The notes below the pieces were generated by a model. It ran no database searches, was not told where the DNA came from, and was given only the letters and a program-made list of their open reading frames with translations. From Flavobacterium sp. (GTDB lineage Bacteria > Bacteroidota > Bacteroidia > Flavobacteriales > Flavobacteriaceae): a stretch of DNA of 64,000 nt. Shown one piece after another: positions 18,566 to 28,018 of this stretch (position 1 is the stretch's first letter; each line of letters opens with the position of its first letter). The position numbers were made by a program, and so were the translations under genes. The stretch covers positions 186,001-250,000 of the forward strand of contig JAQSDU010000007.1 in assembly GCA_029946065.1 (NCBI GenBank). Reading direction: 5' to 3'.

Positions 18566-20314
18566 ATGAAAATATTATTTTCTTACCTCAAAACACACAA
18601 ATCTTTGTTGTTTTTAGCGCTGTTCCTCGCAGCAATCAACCAATGTTTTTCTTTATGTGATTCGATTATCATCGGTAAATTGATGAACGAATGTGGCGTC
18701 GGCGTGGCGAATTTTAACCATAATTTTAATTGGTTCGCCAAGGTGGTATTGGGATGGCTGGTATTGTCTATTGGTGCTGCCATGATATCGCGGATTGCCA
18801 AGAATTTCCAGGATTATTTCACCAATATCATCATCCAGAGAACAGGTGCGCAAATGTATACCGACGGCATCCAAAAAGCGTTACAACTGCCTTTTCAGGA
18901 TTTTGAAGACCAGCGCAGCGGCGAAACGTTAGGCAAACTCCAAAAGGTCAAAATCGATTGTGAAAAGTTCATCACGCTTTCGATATCGCTGATATTTCAG
19001 TCGATTGTTGGTATTATTTTCGTTGTCGTATATGCCATCAATATTCACTGGCTGCTAGGGCCAATATTTTTAGCGACCGTTCCGGTGATTGCGTTTATCA
19101 GTTCTTTTTTGGGTAAAAAAATAAAGAAAGTATCGCGCGAAATTTTAGGAGAAACGACTGCTTTGGCAGGTGCGACAACAGAATCGCTGCGCAATATCGA
19201 ATTGGTAAAAAGTCTTGGGTTAACACAACAAGAGGTGAACAGACTGAATTCGACCACCACAAAAATTCTAGGATTAGAGTTAAAAAAAGTACGCTATATT
19301 CGCTCACTAAGCTTCTTTCAAGGCACGACTGTACACTTTATGCGTACAGCGCTTGTTTTTGCTTTGTATTTGTTTATTTTTAATGGAATCATCAAACCGG
19401 GCGACTTAATTACGCTGATGTTCTTTTCGTTCTTTTTGTTCAATCCGTTGCAGGAATTGGGCAATGTCATCGCAACTTATAATGAAACCAATGCGTCGAT
19501 GGAAAATTTTAGCAATCTGATGAATGCCGAAAGTGAAGCCACACCGCAACATCCGAAAACAATGGGACTCATTAGCAGTTTGAGATTTTTGAATATTTCA
19601 TTCAAGCACCAAACCGCCAAAACGTATGCTGTAAAACAGATTTCTTTTGAAGCCAAAGCCGGTGAAACCATCGCTTTTGTAGGCCCTTCCGGAAGCGGAA
19701 AAACCACTTTGGTCAAATTGTTAGTTGGTTTGTACAATCCGAATGAAGGCGCCATTTTTTACAATGATAAAAACGCCAACGAAATTGACTTAACGGAATT
19801 AAGGCAGCAACTCGGATTTGTAACCCAAGATGCACAATTGTTCTCGGGTACGATAAAAGACAACTTACTCTTTGTAAAACCTGATGCTACCGACGAAGAA
19901 TTGCATGATGTATTGCGGAAATCTGCTTGTGACAATTTACTCAAAAGAGCAGAAAATGGCATTTATACAACAATCGGTGAAGGCGGAATTAAAGTTTCTG
20001 GAGGCGAAAAGCAGCGGCTTTCTATTGCACGTGCTTTGTTAAGAAATCCAAGATTGCTGTTGTTTGACGAAGCAACATCGGCATTGGATTCGATTACAGA
20101 AGAAGAAATCACACAAACCATCAGGAATATTTCGTCCAAGCAAGACCAGATTACCGTATTAATTGCCCACCGTTTGTCAACAATCATGCATGCCGATAAA
20201 ATTTATGTATTGGAACAAGGCGAAATCATCGAGCAAGGTAAGCACGCGGATTTATTAGACGAAAAAGGATTGTATTATGCCATGTGGCGCCAGCAAATTG
20301 GAGAACGGAAATAG
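18566..20314 (+). CDS. ABC exporter half-transporter (permease-ATPase fusion)
   Basis: A 582-residue homodimer-type exporter: six-helix ABC transmembrane domain (about 10-310) followed by the nucleotide-binding domain. Motifs are Walker A GPSGSGKTTLVK near residue 373, Q-loop TQDAQLFSG, signature VSGGEKQRLSIARAL near 477, Walker B LLLFDEATSALDS near 500 and the H-loop LIAHRLST. The family covers lipid A, peptide and drug exporters; the substrate is not evident and no partner half-transporter is adjacent. The start at 18566 is followed at once by a hydrophobic helix. Confidence 0.93.
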   Translation: MKILFSYLKTHKSLLFLALFLAAINQCFSLCDSIIIGKLMNECGVGVANFNHNFNWFAKVVLGWLVLSIGAAMISRIAKNFQDYFTNIIIQRTGAQMYTDGIQKALQLPFQDFEDQRSGETLGKLQKVKIDCEKFITLSISLIFQSIVGIIFVVVYAINIHWLLGPIFLATVPVIAFISSFLGKKIKKVSREILGETTALAGATTESLRNIELVKSLGLTQQEVNRLNSTTTKILGLELKKVRYIRSLSFFQGTTVHFMRTALVFALYLFIFNGIIKPGDLITLMFFSFFLFNPLQELGNVIATYNETNASMENFSNLMNAESEATPQHPKTMGLISSLRFLNISFKHQTAKTYAVKQISFEAKAGETIAFVGPSGSGKTTLVKLLVGLYNPNEGAIFYNDKNANEIDLTELRQQLGFVTQDAQLFSGTIKDNLLFVKPDATDEELHDVLRKSACDNLLKRAENGIYTTIGEGGIKVSGGEKQRLSIARALLRNPRLLLFDEATSALDSITEEEITQTIRNISSKQDQITVLIAHRLSTIMHADKIYVLEQGEIIEQGKHADLLDEKGLYYAMWRQQIGERK

Positions 20315-20379
20315 TTGTTAGATCGGAAGATTTTAAGGTTGTTTTGACACACAGATTTATAAAATGGGAAGCTAATCTT

Positions 20380-20976
20380 CTATAAATTGCCTGAATTGTT
20401 CTTTTTTGAAGTTGCTAAAGATGTAATTTTTGAAGTCAGATAACGTATTCCAGGCCTAACAATACGATATAGTACTGCTCCAATCAAACTTATGATTGCT
20501 ATTATTCCAATAGGAAGTATACCGCCGAAGGTAAAGATCATTCCAGTTACAAATCCTAAAAAATATTCAGCACGATAAATTGGCAAAAAGAGCGCAAGAA
20601 AAAGTAAGGAAACAACCAGATAGAATGGTATTTCTGTATTTCCTAAAGTAAAAAATATAGAAAGTAATATGCCAAAGCCTAAAGCACCAAGGAAAGCAGA
20701 AAGTAGGTTTATAGTGTCTTTAGAAATTCCAGAGCTATTGCTAATTCTCTTTTGTATGCGATAGAGTAAAAACCAGACTAATAATGGAATCAAAATTCCT
20801 CCTAACCAATTAGAAAATGCAGGTAAATCTTCTCGTTGCAATAGATGATGGCTCGGCACACCTCCATGAAAATAATCCCAAATTAATAGCGAACAATTTG
20901 CAATAGTTATTATTGACAAAAAATATATGCGGATCTTTAAAAAATATTTTTCAGTCATTATAAAAATATTTTGCAA
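20380..20976 (-). CDS. Unknown multi-pass membrane protein
   Basis: A 198-residue protein with about five hydrophobic segments (about 13-33, 55-72, 90-112, 118-133, 140-170) and a basic C-terminus. No family recognised. A second ATG at 20958 (MTEKYFL) may be the true start because little separates it from the first helix. Convergent with the ABC exporter. Confidence 0.6.
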   Translation of the reverse strand: MQNIFIMTEKYFLKIRIYFLSIITIANCSLLIWDYFHGGVPSHHLLQREDLPAFSNWLGGILIPLLVWFLLYRIQKRISNSSGISKDTINLLSAFLGALGFGILLSIFFTLGNTEIPFYLVVSLLFLALFLPIYRAEYFLGFVTGMIFTFGGILPIGIIAIISLIGAVLYRIVRPGIRYLTSKITSLATSKKNNSGNL

Positions 20977-21060
20977 ATTTTGATAGCTTAGTTCCTAATT
21001 GATGTAATTGAGATATTTGTCCTATTGTAGAAAATTTTGTTACAATTTTACTCAAAAAGG

Positions 21061-21975
21061 CTACTCGTCAAGGATTTCGTAGAGTAGTTTATAAAATTCT
21101 TTTGGATTTTCAAACATAGGAAAATGACCTGATTCCTCTATCCAATGCAAATGAGCACTTGGTTTGGCTATTTTTAATTCATAAGACAAAAACGCAAAAA
21201 AATCTTCTCTGCCACATAAAATATACATAGGTTTATTAAAGGATTTAAGCGGTATCGTTAGATCAAATTTAGTGCGTTCAAAATCATTCCACATTAATAC
21301 AGACATCTTAGGGTCGGCTTTTTTAAAAGTAGAGAATTTTTTATAAATCGAATCAGCTCGGCTTTTATCGTTGAAATAATAGGATAGCGTAGTCTTTTTG
21401 AAAAAAATCTTTTCAGCATCAGTAGCCGTGTTATTTTCTATTTTTTCCTTTGCAACAGCGATTTTTATGTGGGTTAAACTATCCATTCTCGTAGCCATTA
21501 AGTCGTCAATGACTTTGAAAACTTTTTCATCAGATTTTATTTCTCCTGTTCCCAATAAAAGCAACTTTTTGATTCTATTGGGATGGTGTACCGCATAAGA
21601 CAATCCCAACATTCCGCCCCAAGAATGTCCAAAAAGTGTTACTTCCTTGAAGTGCAAATGGTCTAGTAATAGTGTGATATCGTCTTCGGCGTTTTTAACC
21701 GTAATAGTGGTAGAATCTAAAACTTTTGGTTGCGACAATCCGGTGCCTCTTTGTTCTAACAAGTAACATTTGAATTTTGAGCTAAGTTCAATGGCAACCG
21801 TTTCTTCTTGCATACAATTGGCGCCTGGTCCACCAGACAATATAACTATTGGTGCGCCACTTTTTCCATATACATGATAGTAGAGATAGCCTTGACTGTA
21901 AGGAATTGAATCTAATTGTTGTGCTTTAATTGAATAAACAAAAAAAATAAAAAAGAGTAGGAGTTTATATTTCAT
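21061..21975 (-). CDS. Secreted alpha/beta hydrolase, proline iminopeptidase-like (S33)
   Basis: A 304-residue enzyme with an N-terminal signal peptide ending near IKAQQ (residue 19). The oxyanion-hole motif SGGPGAN sits near residue 48 and the nucleophile elbow GHSWGG near 116. The likely catalytic acid is in CGREDFF near 257 and the His in ESGHFPMFE near 284. The GGPG plus GHSWGG combination is typical of peptidase family S33, so N-terminal proline or small-residue peptide cleavage in the periplasm is likely. Lone gene, divergent from the arginine operon across a 423-base gap. Confidence 0.87.
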   Translation of the reverse strand: MKYKLLLFFIFFVYSIKAQQLDSIPYSQGYLYYHVYGKSGAPIVILSGGPGANCMQEETVAIELSSKFKCYLLEQRGTGLSQPKVLDSTTITVKNAEDDITLLLDHLHFKEVTLFGHSWGGMLGLSYAVHHPNRIKKLLLLGTGEIKSDEKVFKVIDDLMATRMDSLTHIKIAVAKEKIENNTATDAEKIFFKKTTLSYYFNDKSRADSIYKKFSTFKKADPKMSVLMWNDFERTKFDLTIPLKSFNKPMYILCGREDFFAFLSYELKIAKPSAHLHWIEESGHFPMFENPKEFYKLLYEILDE

Positions 21976-22250
21976 AGGACTGAATTTGATTCTATTTTAT
22001 CGCGTGCGGCTTTGAACTTCTTGTTTTTTTGTAATGATGTGGAATTTTTGAGATGAGGATGTTTATGGACTATAAACGAAGTTATGAAAAATAATATTTC
22101 ACGTTTAATTTGGCAGATAATATTTTTTTGTTACGCATAGGTATATTTGTTTAAGTTGATTTTGCCATTGTTATATTTTTTATGTTTTTAAATTAATTTG
22201 TTGTTTCATTTTAACAAGGCAAAGGCAGGGTGGGTTTAAATTGCGCACGC

Positions 22251-22348
22251 TTAATCTAGATTAAAAAATGATTGTGGTATAGTTTTTTTTAATTTAAAAA
22301 GATTTAAAATCTTTAATAGTATTATAAAAAGGATAAAATATCTTTTTT
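22251..22348. promoter_or_regulatory. Three palindromes upstream of the arginine operon (candidate operators)
   Basis: Perfect TTAATCTAGATTAA (22251-22264), perfect AAAGATTT-A-AAATCTTT (22298-22314), and a near-perfect inverted repeat AAAAAGGATA/TATCTTTTT (22326-22348, one mismatch) precede the promoter. A/T-rich palindromes here suit an Lrp- or ArgR-type regulator. The Lrp/AsnC gene at the far end of the operon is a candidate binder, by inference only. The rest of the 21976-22398 gap contains nothing I recognise. Confidence 0.55.
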
Positions 22349-22351
22349 ATA

Positions 22352-22381
22352 TTGTTTTATAGTAAATAAAATTTACTTTTG
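22352..22381 (+). promoter_or_regulatory. Promoter of the arginine operon
   Basis: TTG (22352-22354), 19 bases, then TACTTTTG (22374-22381): an exact match to the Bacteroidetes -33/-7 pattern, 17 bases before the first start codon. Confidence 0.85.
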
Positions 22382-22398
22382 TCAAAAATTAAGAAAGA

Positions 22399-22977
22399 AT
22401 GACTATTACTATTGTGCAAAGCAATGCGCAACATATAATCTTTAGCGAAGCCATAATAGCCGAAATGGAGCACTCGGCACAAATACGCGGGACAGGGATT
22501 GCTAAGCGTTCGGTGGCTTATATAGATAAAAAAATTGTAGAAGGTAACGCCATCATCGCTCTGACGGAAAACAAACAATGGGCCGGATTCTGTTACATCG
22601 AAACTTGGAGTCATGAAAAGTTTGTCGCCAATTCGGGTTTGATCGTAGCACCGCACTACCGAAAGTTAGGCTTGGCCCGAAAAATAAAACAAGCGGTGTT
22701 TAGCTTGTCCAGAGAGAAATATCCAAATGCTAAAATATTTGGATTAACGACTGGTTTAGCCGTAATGAAAATCAATAGCGAATTGGGTTATGAACCGGTA
22801 ACCTATTCCGAATTAACCCAAGACGAAAACTTTTGGAACGGCTGTAAAAGTTGTGTCAACTACGAAATATTGGTATCCAAAGACAAAAAGAACTGTTTGT
22901 GTACCGCCATGTTATTCCAACAGAATGAAAAGATAAAACAAAATGAATCCTATGAAAAAAGTAGTTTTAGCATATAG
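22399..22977 (+). CDS. GNAT acyltransferase opening the arg operon (N-acylglutamate synthase candidate)
   Basis: A 192-residue GNAT protein; the acyl-CoA loop is VAPHYRKLGLARKIKQ near residues 86-101. It heads the arginine operon and overlaps argG by 35 bases. Flavobacterial arginine clusters have no classical ArgA or ArgJ here, so this gene is the natural candidate for acylating glutamate in step one. Whether it uses acetyl-CoA or succinyl-CoA is open; the downstream transcarbamylase suggests succinyl. The C-terminal 30 residues, with Cys-rich KSCVNYE and KKNCLCTAM, are unlike plain GNATs. Confidence 0.8.
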   Translation: MTITIVQSNAQHIIFSEAIIAEMEHSAQIRGTGIAKRSVAYIDKKIVEGNAIIALTENKQWAGFCYIETWSHEKFVANSGLIVAPHYRKLGLARKIKQAVFSLSREKYPNAKIFGLTTGLAVMKINSELGYEPVTYSELTQDENFWNGCKSCVNYEILVSKDKKNCLCTAMLFQQNEKIKQNESYEKSSFSI

Positions 22978-24151
22978 CGGAGGTTTAGATACTTCTTTTT
23001 GCGCCGTGTATTTGTCTAAAGAAAAAGGCTATAAAGTCCATGCCGTAACCGTCAACACCGGTGGTTTTTCTGCCGATGATATCCGTGCTATCGAAAAACG
23101 CGCTTTTGAATTGGGTGTTCATTCGTATACTTGCGTCGATGCAGTGCAAACCTATTATGATACTTGTGTCAAGTATTTGATTTATGGCAATGTCTTAAAA
23201 AACAATACGTATCCATTATCCGTAAGTGCCGAAAGAACGATTCAGGCCAAATCTATTGCGGGGTACGCCAAAAAGATAAAGGCAGATGCTATTGCCCACG
23301 GAAGCACTGGTGCAGGAAATGACCAAGTGCGTTTTGACGTAATCTTCTCGGTTATGTGTCCAACCATTGAAATCATTACACCCATCAGAGATTTAAAACT
23401 GTCAAGAGAAGCTGAGATTGATTTTCTTAAAGCGAACAAGGTCGAAATGAATTTCGATAAAGCTTTATATTCTATAAACAAAGGGCTTTGGGGAACATCC
23501 GTTGGAGGAAAAGAAACCTTGACATCAAATTTGTCATTACCAGAAACTTCTTATCCCTCACAATTACAAAAAACAGAAGCTGATATAACCGAAATAGCAT
23601 TAGAATTCAAACAAGGCGAATTAGTCGCCGTCGATAATACATCCTTTTTGCACCCAAGCGCAGCGATTTTATATTTAGAACAATTGGCGACACCGTTTGC
23701 TATCGGCAGAGACATTCACGTTGGTGATACTATTATCGGTATTAAAGGCAGAGTAGGTTTCGAAGCGGCTTCAGCCTTGATTATTCTGAAAGCACACCAT
23801 TTATTAGAGAAACACACCTTATCCAAATTCCAATTAAACCTTAAAAGTCAGTTGGCGGATTGGTACGGAACTTGGTTGCATGAAGGCTTGTTCCTAGATC
23901 CGGTAATGCGGGATATAGAAACGTTCTTTGCCAACACCCAAAGTACGGTAAACGGAACCGTAACGGTAACGCTCTTGCCATATAGATTTGTCTTAAACGG
24001 CATCGAATCGGATAACGATTTAATGGCATCCAAATTCGGCAGCTATGGCGAAATGAACCTGGCGTGGTCGGGCGAAGATGTAAAAGGCTATTCCAAAATC
24101 ATCAGCAATTCGCTAGCGATTTACAACCAAGTCAATCCCGATAAACTGTAA
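22943..24151 (+). CDS. argG: Argininosuccinate synthase
   Basis: Joins citrulline and aspartate with ATP to argininosuccinate. 402 residues. The N-type ATP pyrophosphatase P-loop VLAYSGGLDTS is near residue 8. Further family motifs are AHGSTGAGNDQVRFD near 123 and KGLWGTSVGG near 175. The alternative ATG at 22952 gives MKKVVLAYSGG; either is possible. Overlap with the upstream gene indicates translational coupling. Three bases separate it from argC. Confidence 0.96.
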   Translation: MNPMKKVVLAYSGGLDTSFCAVYLSKEKGYKVHAVTVNTGGFSADDIRAIEKRAFELGVHSYTCVDAVQTYYDTCVKYLIYGNVLKNNTYPLSVSAERTIQAKSIAGYAKKIKADAIAHGSTGAGNDQVRFDVIFSVMCPTIEIITPIRDLKLSREAEIDFLKANKVEMNFDKALYSINKGLWGTSVGGKETLTSNLSLPETSYPSQLQKTEADITEIALEFKQGELVAVDNTSFLHPSAAILYLEQLATPFAIGRDIHVGDTIIGIKGRVGFEAASALIILKAHHLLEKHTLSKFQLNLKSQLADWYGTWLHEGLFLDPVMRDIETFFANTQSTVNGTVTVTLLPYRFVLNGIESDNDLMASKFGSYGEMNLAWSGEDVKGYSKIISNSLAIYNQVNPDKL

Positions 24152-24153
24152 TC

Positions 24154-25128
24154 ATGGAAGCCAAAGTAAAAATCGGAATCGTAGGTGCTGCAGGTTATAC
24201 CGGTGGCGAGCTCATTCGATTGTTGGTAAACCATCCAAAAGTTGACATTGCTTTTGTATTAAGCAGAAGTCAGGTTGGTAAAACAGTTTCGAGCATTCAT
24301 AAAGATTTATTAGGCGAAACTGATTTGGTTTTTACCACTGAGTATTCAGATACTATTGACGTATTGTTTTTGTGTCTTCCCCATACAGAAAGCAAAACGT
24401 GGATTGAAAGTCATTCGATTAATGATACCGTAAAAATTATCGATTTAGGAAATGATTTCAGAGTAGAAGGAAACTTTAGTAAAGGCACCTTCATTTACGG
24501 TTTACCCGAAGTGAATTATGAAGCTATTACAACGGCAAATTATATAGCCAATCCGGGTTGTTTTGCTACCGCCATTCAATTGGCCTTGCTTCCTCTAGCA
24601 AAAGCAGGATTGTTACAAACGGTTTATACTACTGGAATCACAGGTGCCACAGGCGCCGGACAAGCATTGCAGCCCACAACGCATTTCACTTGGAGAGCCA
24701 ATAATATTTCGTCCTACAAAACCTTGACACACCAACATGTAGCAGAGGTTTGCGCAACTTTAGAAAAGTTTACTAACCATAAAGTCAATTTAGAATTTGT
24801 ACCATGGCGTGGCGATTTCACCCGAGGAATATTTACTAGCTCTACTTTGCAAACCACTTCGGATTTAGCAGAGGTAACCGCACTTTACGATGACTTTTAC
24901 AGCGGCAATCCATTTGTATTTGTGTCGAAAGAAACTATCGATTTAAAGCAAGTTGTCAATACGAACAAATGTTTGTTATTCATAGAGCAAGAAGGCAATC
25001 ATGTCGTTGTCCATTCAGTGATTGACAATTTAATAAAAGGCGCTTCCGGTCAGGCGGTGCAGAATATGAATTTGATGTTGGGCTTCGAACCCACACTCGG
25101 ACTGAAACTAAAAGCTTCAGCATTTTAA
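24154..25128 (+). CDS. argC: N-acyl-gamma-glutamyl-phosphate reductase
   Basis: NADPH-dependent reductase of the third acylated arginine intermediate. 324 residues, with an N-terminal Rossmann fold (GIVGAAGYTGGELIRLL, residues 8-24) and the catalytic Cys in NPGCFATA near residue 136. The catalytic His is probably in the TLTHQHVAEV region. Located between argG and argD in the operon. Family members act on N-acetyl or N-succinyl substrates; sequence alone does not settle this. Confidence 0.95.
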   Translation: MEAKVKIGIVGAAGYTGGELIRLLVNHPKVDIAFVLSRSQVGKTVSSIHKDLLGETDLVFTTEYSDTIDVLFLCLPHTESKTWIESHSINDTVKIIDLGNDFRVEGNFSKGTFIYGLPEVNYEAITTANYIANPGCFATAIQLALLPLAKAGLLQTVYTTGITGATGAGQALQPTTHFTWRANNISSYKTLTHQHVAEVCATLEKFTNHKVNLEFVPWRGDFTRGIFTSSTLQTTSDLAEVTALYDDFYSGNPFVFVSKETIDLKQVVNTNKCLLFIEQEGNHVVVHSVIDNLIKGASGQAVQNMNLMLGFEPTLGLKLKASAF

Positions 25129-25138
25129 AAGAAAGACG

Positions 25139-26284
25139 ATGAAATTATTTAATGTATATCCAGTATTTGACCTAAACTTTGTGAAAGCGGAAGGTAGTTA
25201 TGCATGGACCGATAAAAACGAAAAATACTTGGATTTATACGGTGGTCATGCCGTGATTTCCATCGGACACAATCATCCAGTTTATGTAAACAAATTGACA
25301 GAACAACTGCAAAATATTGGCTTTTATTCAAACTCGGTAAAAATTCCCATTCAGGAAGAAGTAGCCGAATTGTTAGGAAAAATCAGCAGTTACAATGATT
25401 ACAATCTTTTTATGTGTAATTCGGGTGCCGAAGCCAACGAAAACGCAATAAAACTAGCCTCATTTCACACCGGAAGAAAAAAGAACATCTGCTTCACCAA
25501 AGCTTTTCATGGCCGAACTGCCGCTGCAGTAGCAGCAACCGACAACAAAAGTATCATTGCGCCAGTTAATGAAACCGATAATTTTATTTTTGTGCCTTTC
25601 AACAACACAACACTATTGGAGGAAGCTTTTGCCAACAACGAAATTTCCGCTGTAATCATTGAAGGGATTCAAGGTGTAGCAGGTGTTCAGATTCCGGCGG
25701 TTTCTTTTTTACAAAAAATAAGAAGCTTGTGCGATGCCAACGGGGCTATTTTTATTTGCGATGAAATCCAATCGGGCTACGGAAGAACGGGTAGGTTTTT
25801 TGCCCATCAATATGCTGAGGTTAAAGCCGATATTATTACAGTAGCCAAAGGGATGGGCAACGGTTTTCCAGTGGGTGGCGTACTAATTACTCCTGAGATT
25901 AAAGCAAAGCACGGTTTGCTCGGCACCACATTTGGCGGGAATTATTTGGCTTGTGCTGCGTCGAAAGCGGTTTTAGAAGTTATTGAATCCGAAGACTTAA
26001 TGCAGCATGCCATTGAATCCGGTAATTATTTATTCGAACAGTTAAAAGACGACGAAAGCATCCGAGAAATCAGATACCAAGGTTTAATGTTTGGCATCGA
26101 ATTAAAAACACCTTGCGCACCGTTTAGAAACCAATTATTGAATGACTTTAAAATCCTAACCGGAAATGCTTCCTGCCCAAATACCCTAAGGATTCTTCCG
26201 GCATTGAATGTTACGAAAACCGAATTGGATTTATTTGTCAAAGCGTTCAAAACGATTTCACAATCTAAATTAGTAACGCTATGA
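25139..26284 (+). CDS. argD: Acylornithine aminotransferase
   Basis: Class-III PLP aminotransferase of 381 residues converting the N-acyl glutamate semialdehyde to N-acyl ornithine. Motifs are GGHAVISIGHNHP near residue 35, NSGAEANENAIKLA near 95, ICDEIQSGYGRTGR near 206, and the PLP Lys in VAKGMGNGFPVGG near 234. Its last four bases overlap the argF' start. The family cannot be told apart from succinylornithine transaminases by eye. Confidence 0.95.
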   Translation: MKLFNVYPVFDLNFVKAEGSYAWTDKNEKYLDLYGGHAVISIGHNHPVYVNKLTEQLQNIGFYSNSVKIPIQEEVAELLGKISSYNDYNLFMCNSGAEANENAIKLASFHTGRKKNICFTKAFHGRTAAAVAATDNKSIIAPVNETDNFIFVPFNNTTLLEEAFANNEISAVIIEGIQGVAGVQIPAVSFLQKIRSLCDANGAIFICDEIQSGYGRTGRFFAHQYAEVKADIITVAKGMGNGFPVGGVLITPEIKAKHGLLGTTFGGNYLACAASKAVLEVIESEDLMQHAIESGNYLFEQLKDDESIREIRYQGLMFGIELKTPCAPFRNQLLNDFKILTGNASCPNTLRILPALNVTKTELDLFVKAFKTISQSKLVTL

Positions 26285-27273
26285 AAAGATTTTTCTCCGC
26301 CGATGATGTTACCGATCTAAACGCTTTGGTTAATGAAGCCCTTGCGATTAAAAAATTTCCAATGCTCAACAACAATTTGGGTAAAGGAAAAACACTGGGT
26401 TTAGTATTCTTAAATTCAAGTTTAAGAACCCGATTGAGTACTCAAAAAGCCGCTCAGAATCTAGGCTTGCACACTATTGTTTTAAATGCGGGTCAAGAAG
26501 CTTGGACATGGGAATTTGAAGACGGAGCTATCATGAATGGCACAACGGTGGAACATATTAAAGATGCCGCGAATGTGTTAAGTCAATATTGCGAGATCAT
26601 CGGCTTAAGATGTTTTGCTGGTTTGACGAATAAGGAAGAAGATACTTCAGAAAAGATATTTTCGTTATTCGAAAAATATGCTTCTGTTCCGGTGATTTCT
26701 TTGGAATCGGCTACTTTGCATCCGTTGCAGAGTTTGGCCGATTGTATTACGATTGCGGAACATTTGCCTTATCATAAAAAACCAAAAGTCGTCCTTACTT
26801 GGGCGCCACATATAAAATCTATTCCACAAGCAGTGGGCAATTCTTTCGCGCAATGGATGAATAGAACCGATTTTGAGTTTGTTATTACCCATCCGAAAGG
26901 ATATGAGTTAGACACTCAGTATACACAAAATGCTACCATCGAACACAACCAACAAAAGGCTTTGCAAAACGCTGATTTTGTATATATAAAAAATTGGTCA
27001 TCTTTTGAAGAGTATGGCAAAGTACTGCATGTAGATGAAGATTGGTTGTTGACGAATAAAAAATTAGAAGTCACTAATAATGCCAAAATTATGCATTGTC
27101 TTCCGGTGAGAAGAAATGTAGAAGTGAGCGATGCCGTTTTGGATAGTGAAAACTCCCTAATCTACGAGCAAGCCAACAACAGAACGTTTGCGGCGCAAGT
27201 CATTTTGGAAAAAATAATAAAAGGAAATGAAAAAGTTAAACATCATCAAGATTGGTGGGAACATCATAGATGA
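26281..27273 (+). CDS. argF': N-succinyl- (or N-acetyl-) ornithine carbamoyltransferase
   Basis: Transfers carbamoyl phosphate onto an N-acylated ornithine. 330 residues. The carbamoyl-phosphate motif is SSLRT (46-50), not the STRT of ordinary ornithine carbamoyltransferase; HPLQS (147-151) and HCLPVRRN near the C-terminus are typical of the Bacteroides fragilis SOTCase type. The specificity position just before the conserved EH (91-92) is Val90. It is Pro90 in B. fragilis SOTCase and Glu92 in Xanthomonas AOTCase, and replacing that Glu by Pro, Ser or Val is reported to switch substrate to succinylornithine. So succinyl specificity is favoured. That comparison is from memory, not alignment. 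Confidence 0.9.
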   Translation: MKRFFSADDVTDLNALVNEALAIKKFPMLNNNLGKGKTLGLVFLNSSLRTRLSTQKAAQNLGLHTIVLNAGQEAWTWEFEDGAIMNGTTVEHIKDAANVLSQYCEIIGLRCFAGLTNKEEDTSEKIFSLFEKYASVPVISLESATLHPLQSLADCITIAEHLPYHKKPKVVLTWAPHIKSIPQAVGNSFAQWMNRTDFEFVITHPKGYELDTQYTQNATIEHNQQKALQNADFVYIKNWSSFEEYGKVLHVDEDWLLTNKKLEVTNNAKIMHCLPVRRNVEVSDAVLDSENSLIYEQANNRTFAAQVILEKIIKGNEKVKHHQDWWEHHR

Positions 27274-28018
27274 CGAACTGCAGTTAGAAGCATTTATTGT
27301 TGCATTGGCTGCGCTTAACGAACCTTTTATTTTGGTTCACGGCGGAGGGAAATTGGCAACGGATTTGGCTATCGATTTAAATATTCCACAAAAAATGATT
27401 GATGGAAGAAGGGTAACCAATGCGCAAACTTTAAAGATTGCAACGATGGTGTATGCTGGTTTTATCAATAAAAATATTGTTGCCTTGTTACAAAAGTACC
27501 ATCGAAACAGTATAGGATTATCTGGTGCCGATGCCAATGTGATTCAGGCTATCAAGAGAAATTCCAAACCCATTGACTTCGGATTAGTAGGCGATGTTAC
27601 TTCGGATAGTGTGAATATTGTTTTCCTGAAACAGTTAGTGCAACTCGGAATTACACCCGTAATCAGTGCGATTATGCATGACGGCAACGGACAATTGTTA
27701 AATACCAATGCCGATTCGATTGCCAATGCGGTTGCTGTGAGTTTGTCTCAAAGTTTTGATACACAATTAATTTATTGTTTTGAAAAGAATGGCGTTTTAT
27801 ACAAACCCCAAGATGATGACGCTGTGATTCCGCTTTTGGATTGGGAATTATTCCAAGAACTAAAAAGCAAAGGCGTCATCAGCAAAGGCATGTTGCCTAA
27901 ATTAGAGAACTGCTTTCAGGCATTACAGCGTAAGGTTGGAAAAATAAGCATCATCAATGCTAAAAATATAAAAGGATATATCAACAACAAAACTCATGAA
28001 GGAACAACCATTCAATAA
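27227..28018 (+). CDS. argB: N-acylglutamate kinase
   Basis: Phosphorylates N-acylglutamate, the second step. 263 residues of the amino-acid kinase fold: KIGGNIID (res 7), GGGKLATDL near 41, and the nucleotide-binding NTNADSIANAVAVSL near 160. It overlaps the argF' end by 47 bases, unusually long, so coupling is likely. It also overlaps argE' by 23 bases. The ATG at 27227 is needed for the first beta strand with its conserved Lys. Confidence 0.95.
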   Translation: MKKLNIIKIGGNIIDDELQLEAFIVALAALNEPFILVHGGGKLATDLAIDLNIPQKMIDGRRVTNAQTLKIATMVYAGFINKNIVALLQKYHRNSIGLSGADANVIQAIKRNSKPIDFGLVGDVTSDSVNIVFLKQLVQLGITPVISAIMHDGNGQLLNTNADSIANAVAVSLSQSFDTQLIYCFEKNGVLYKPQDDDAVIPLLDWELFQELKSKGVISKGMLPKLENCFQALQRKVGKISIINAKNIKGYINNKTHEGTTIQ

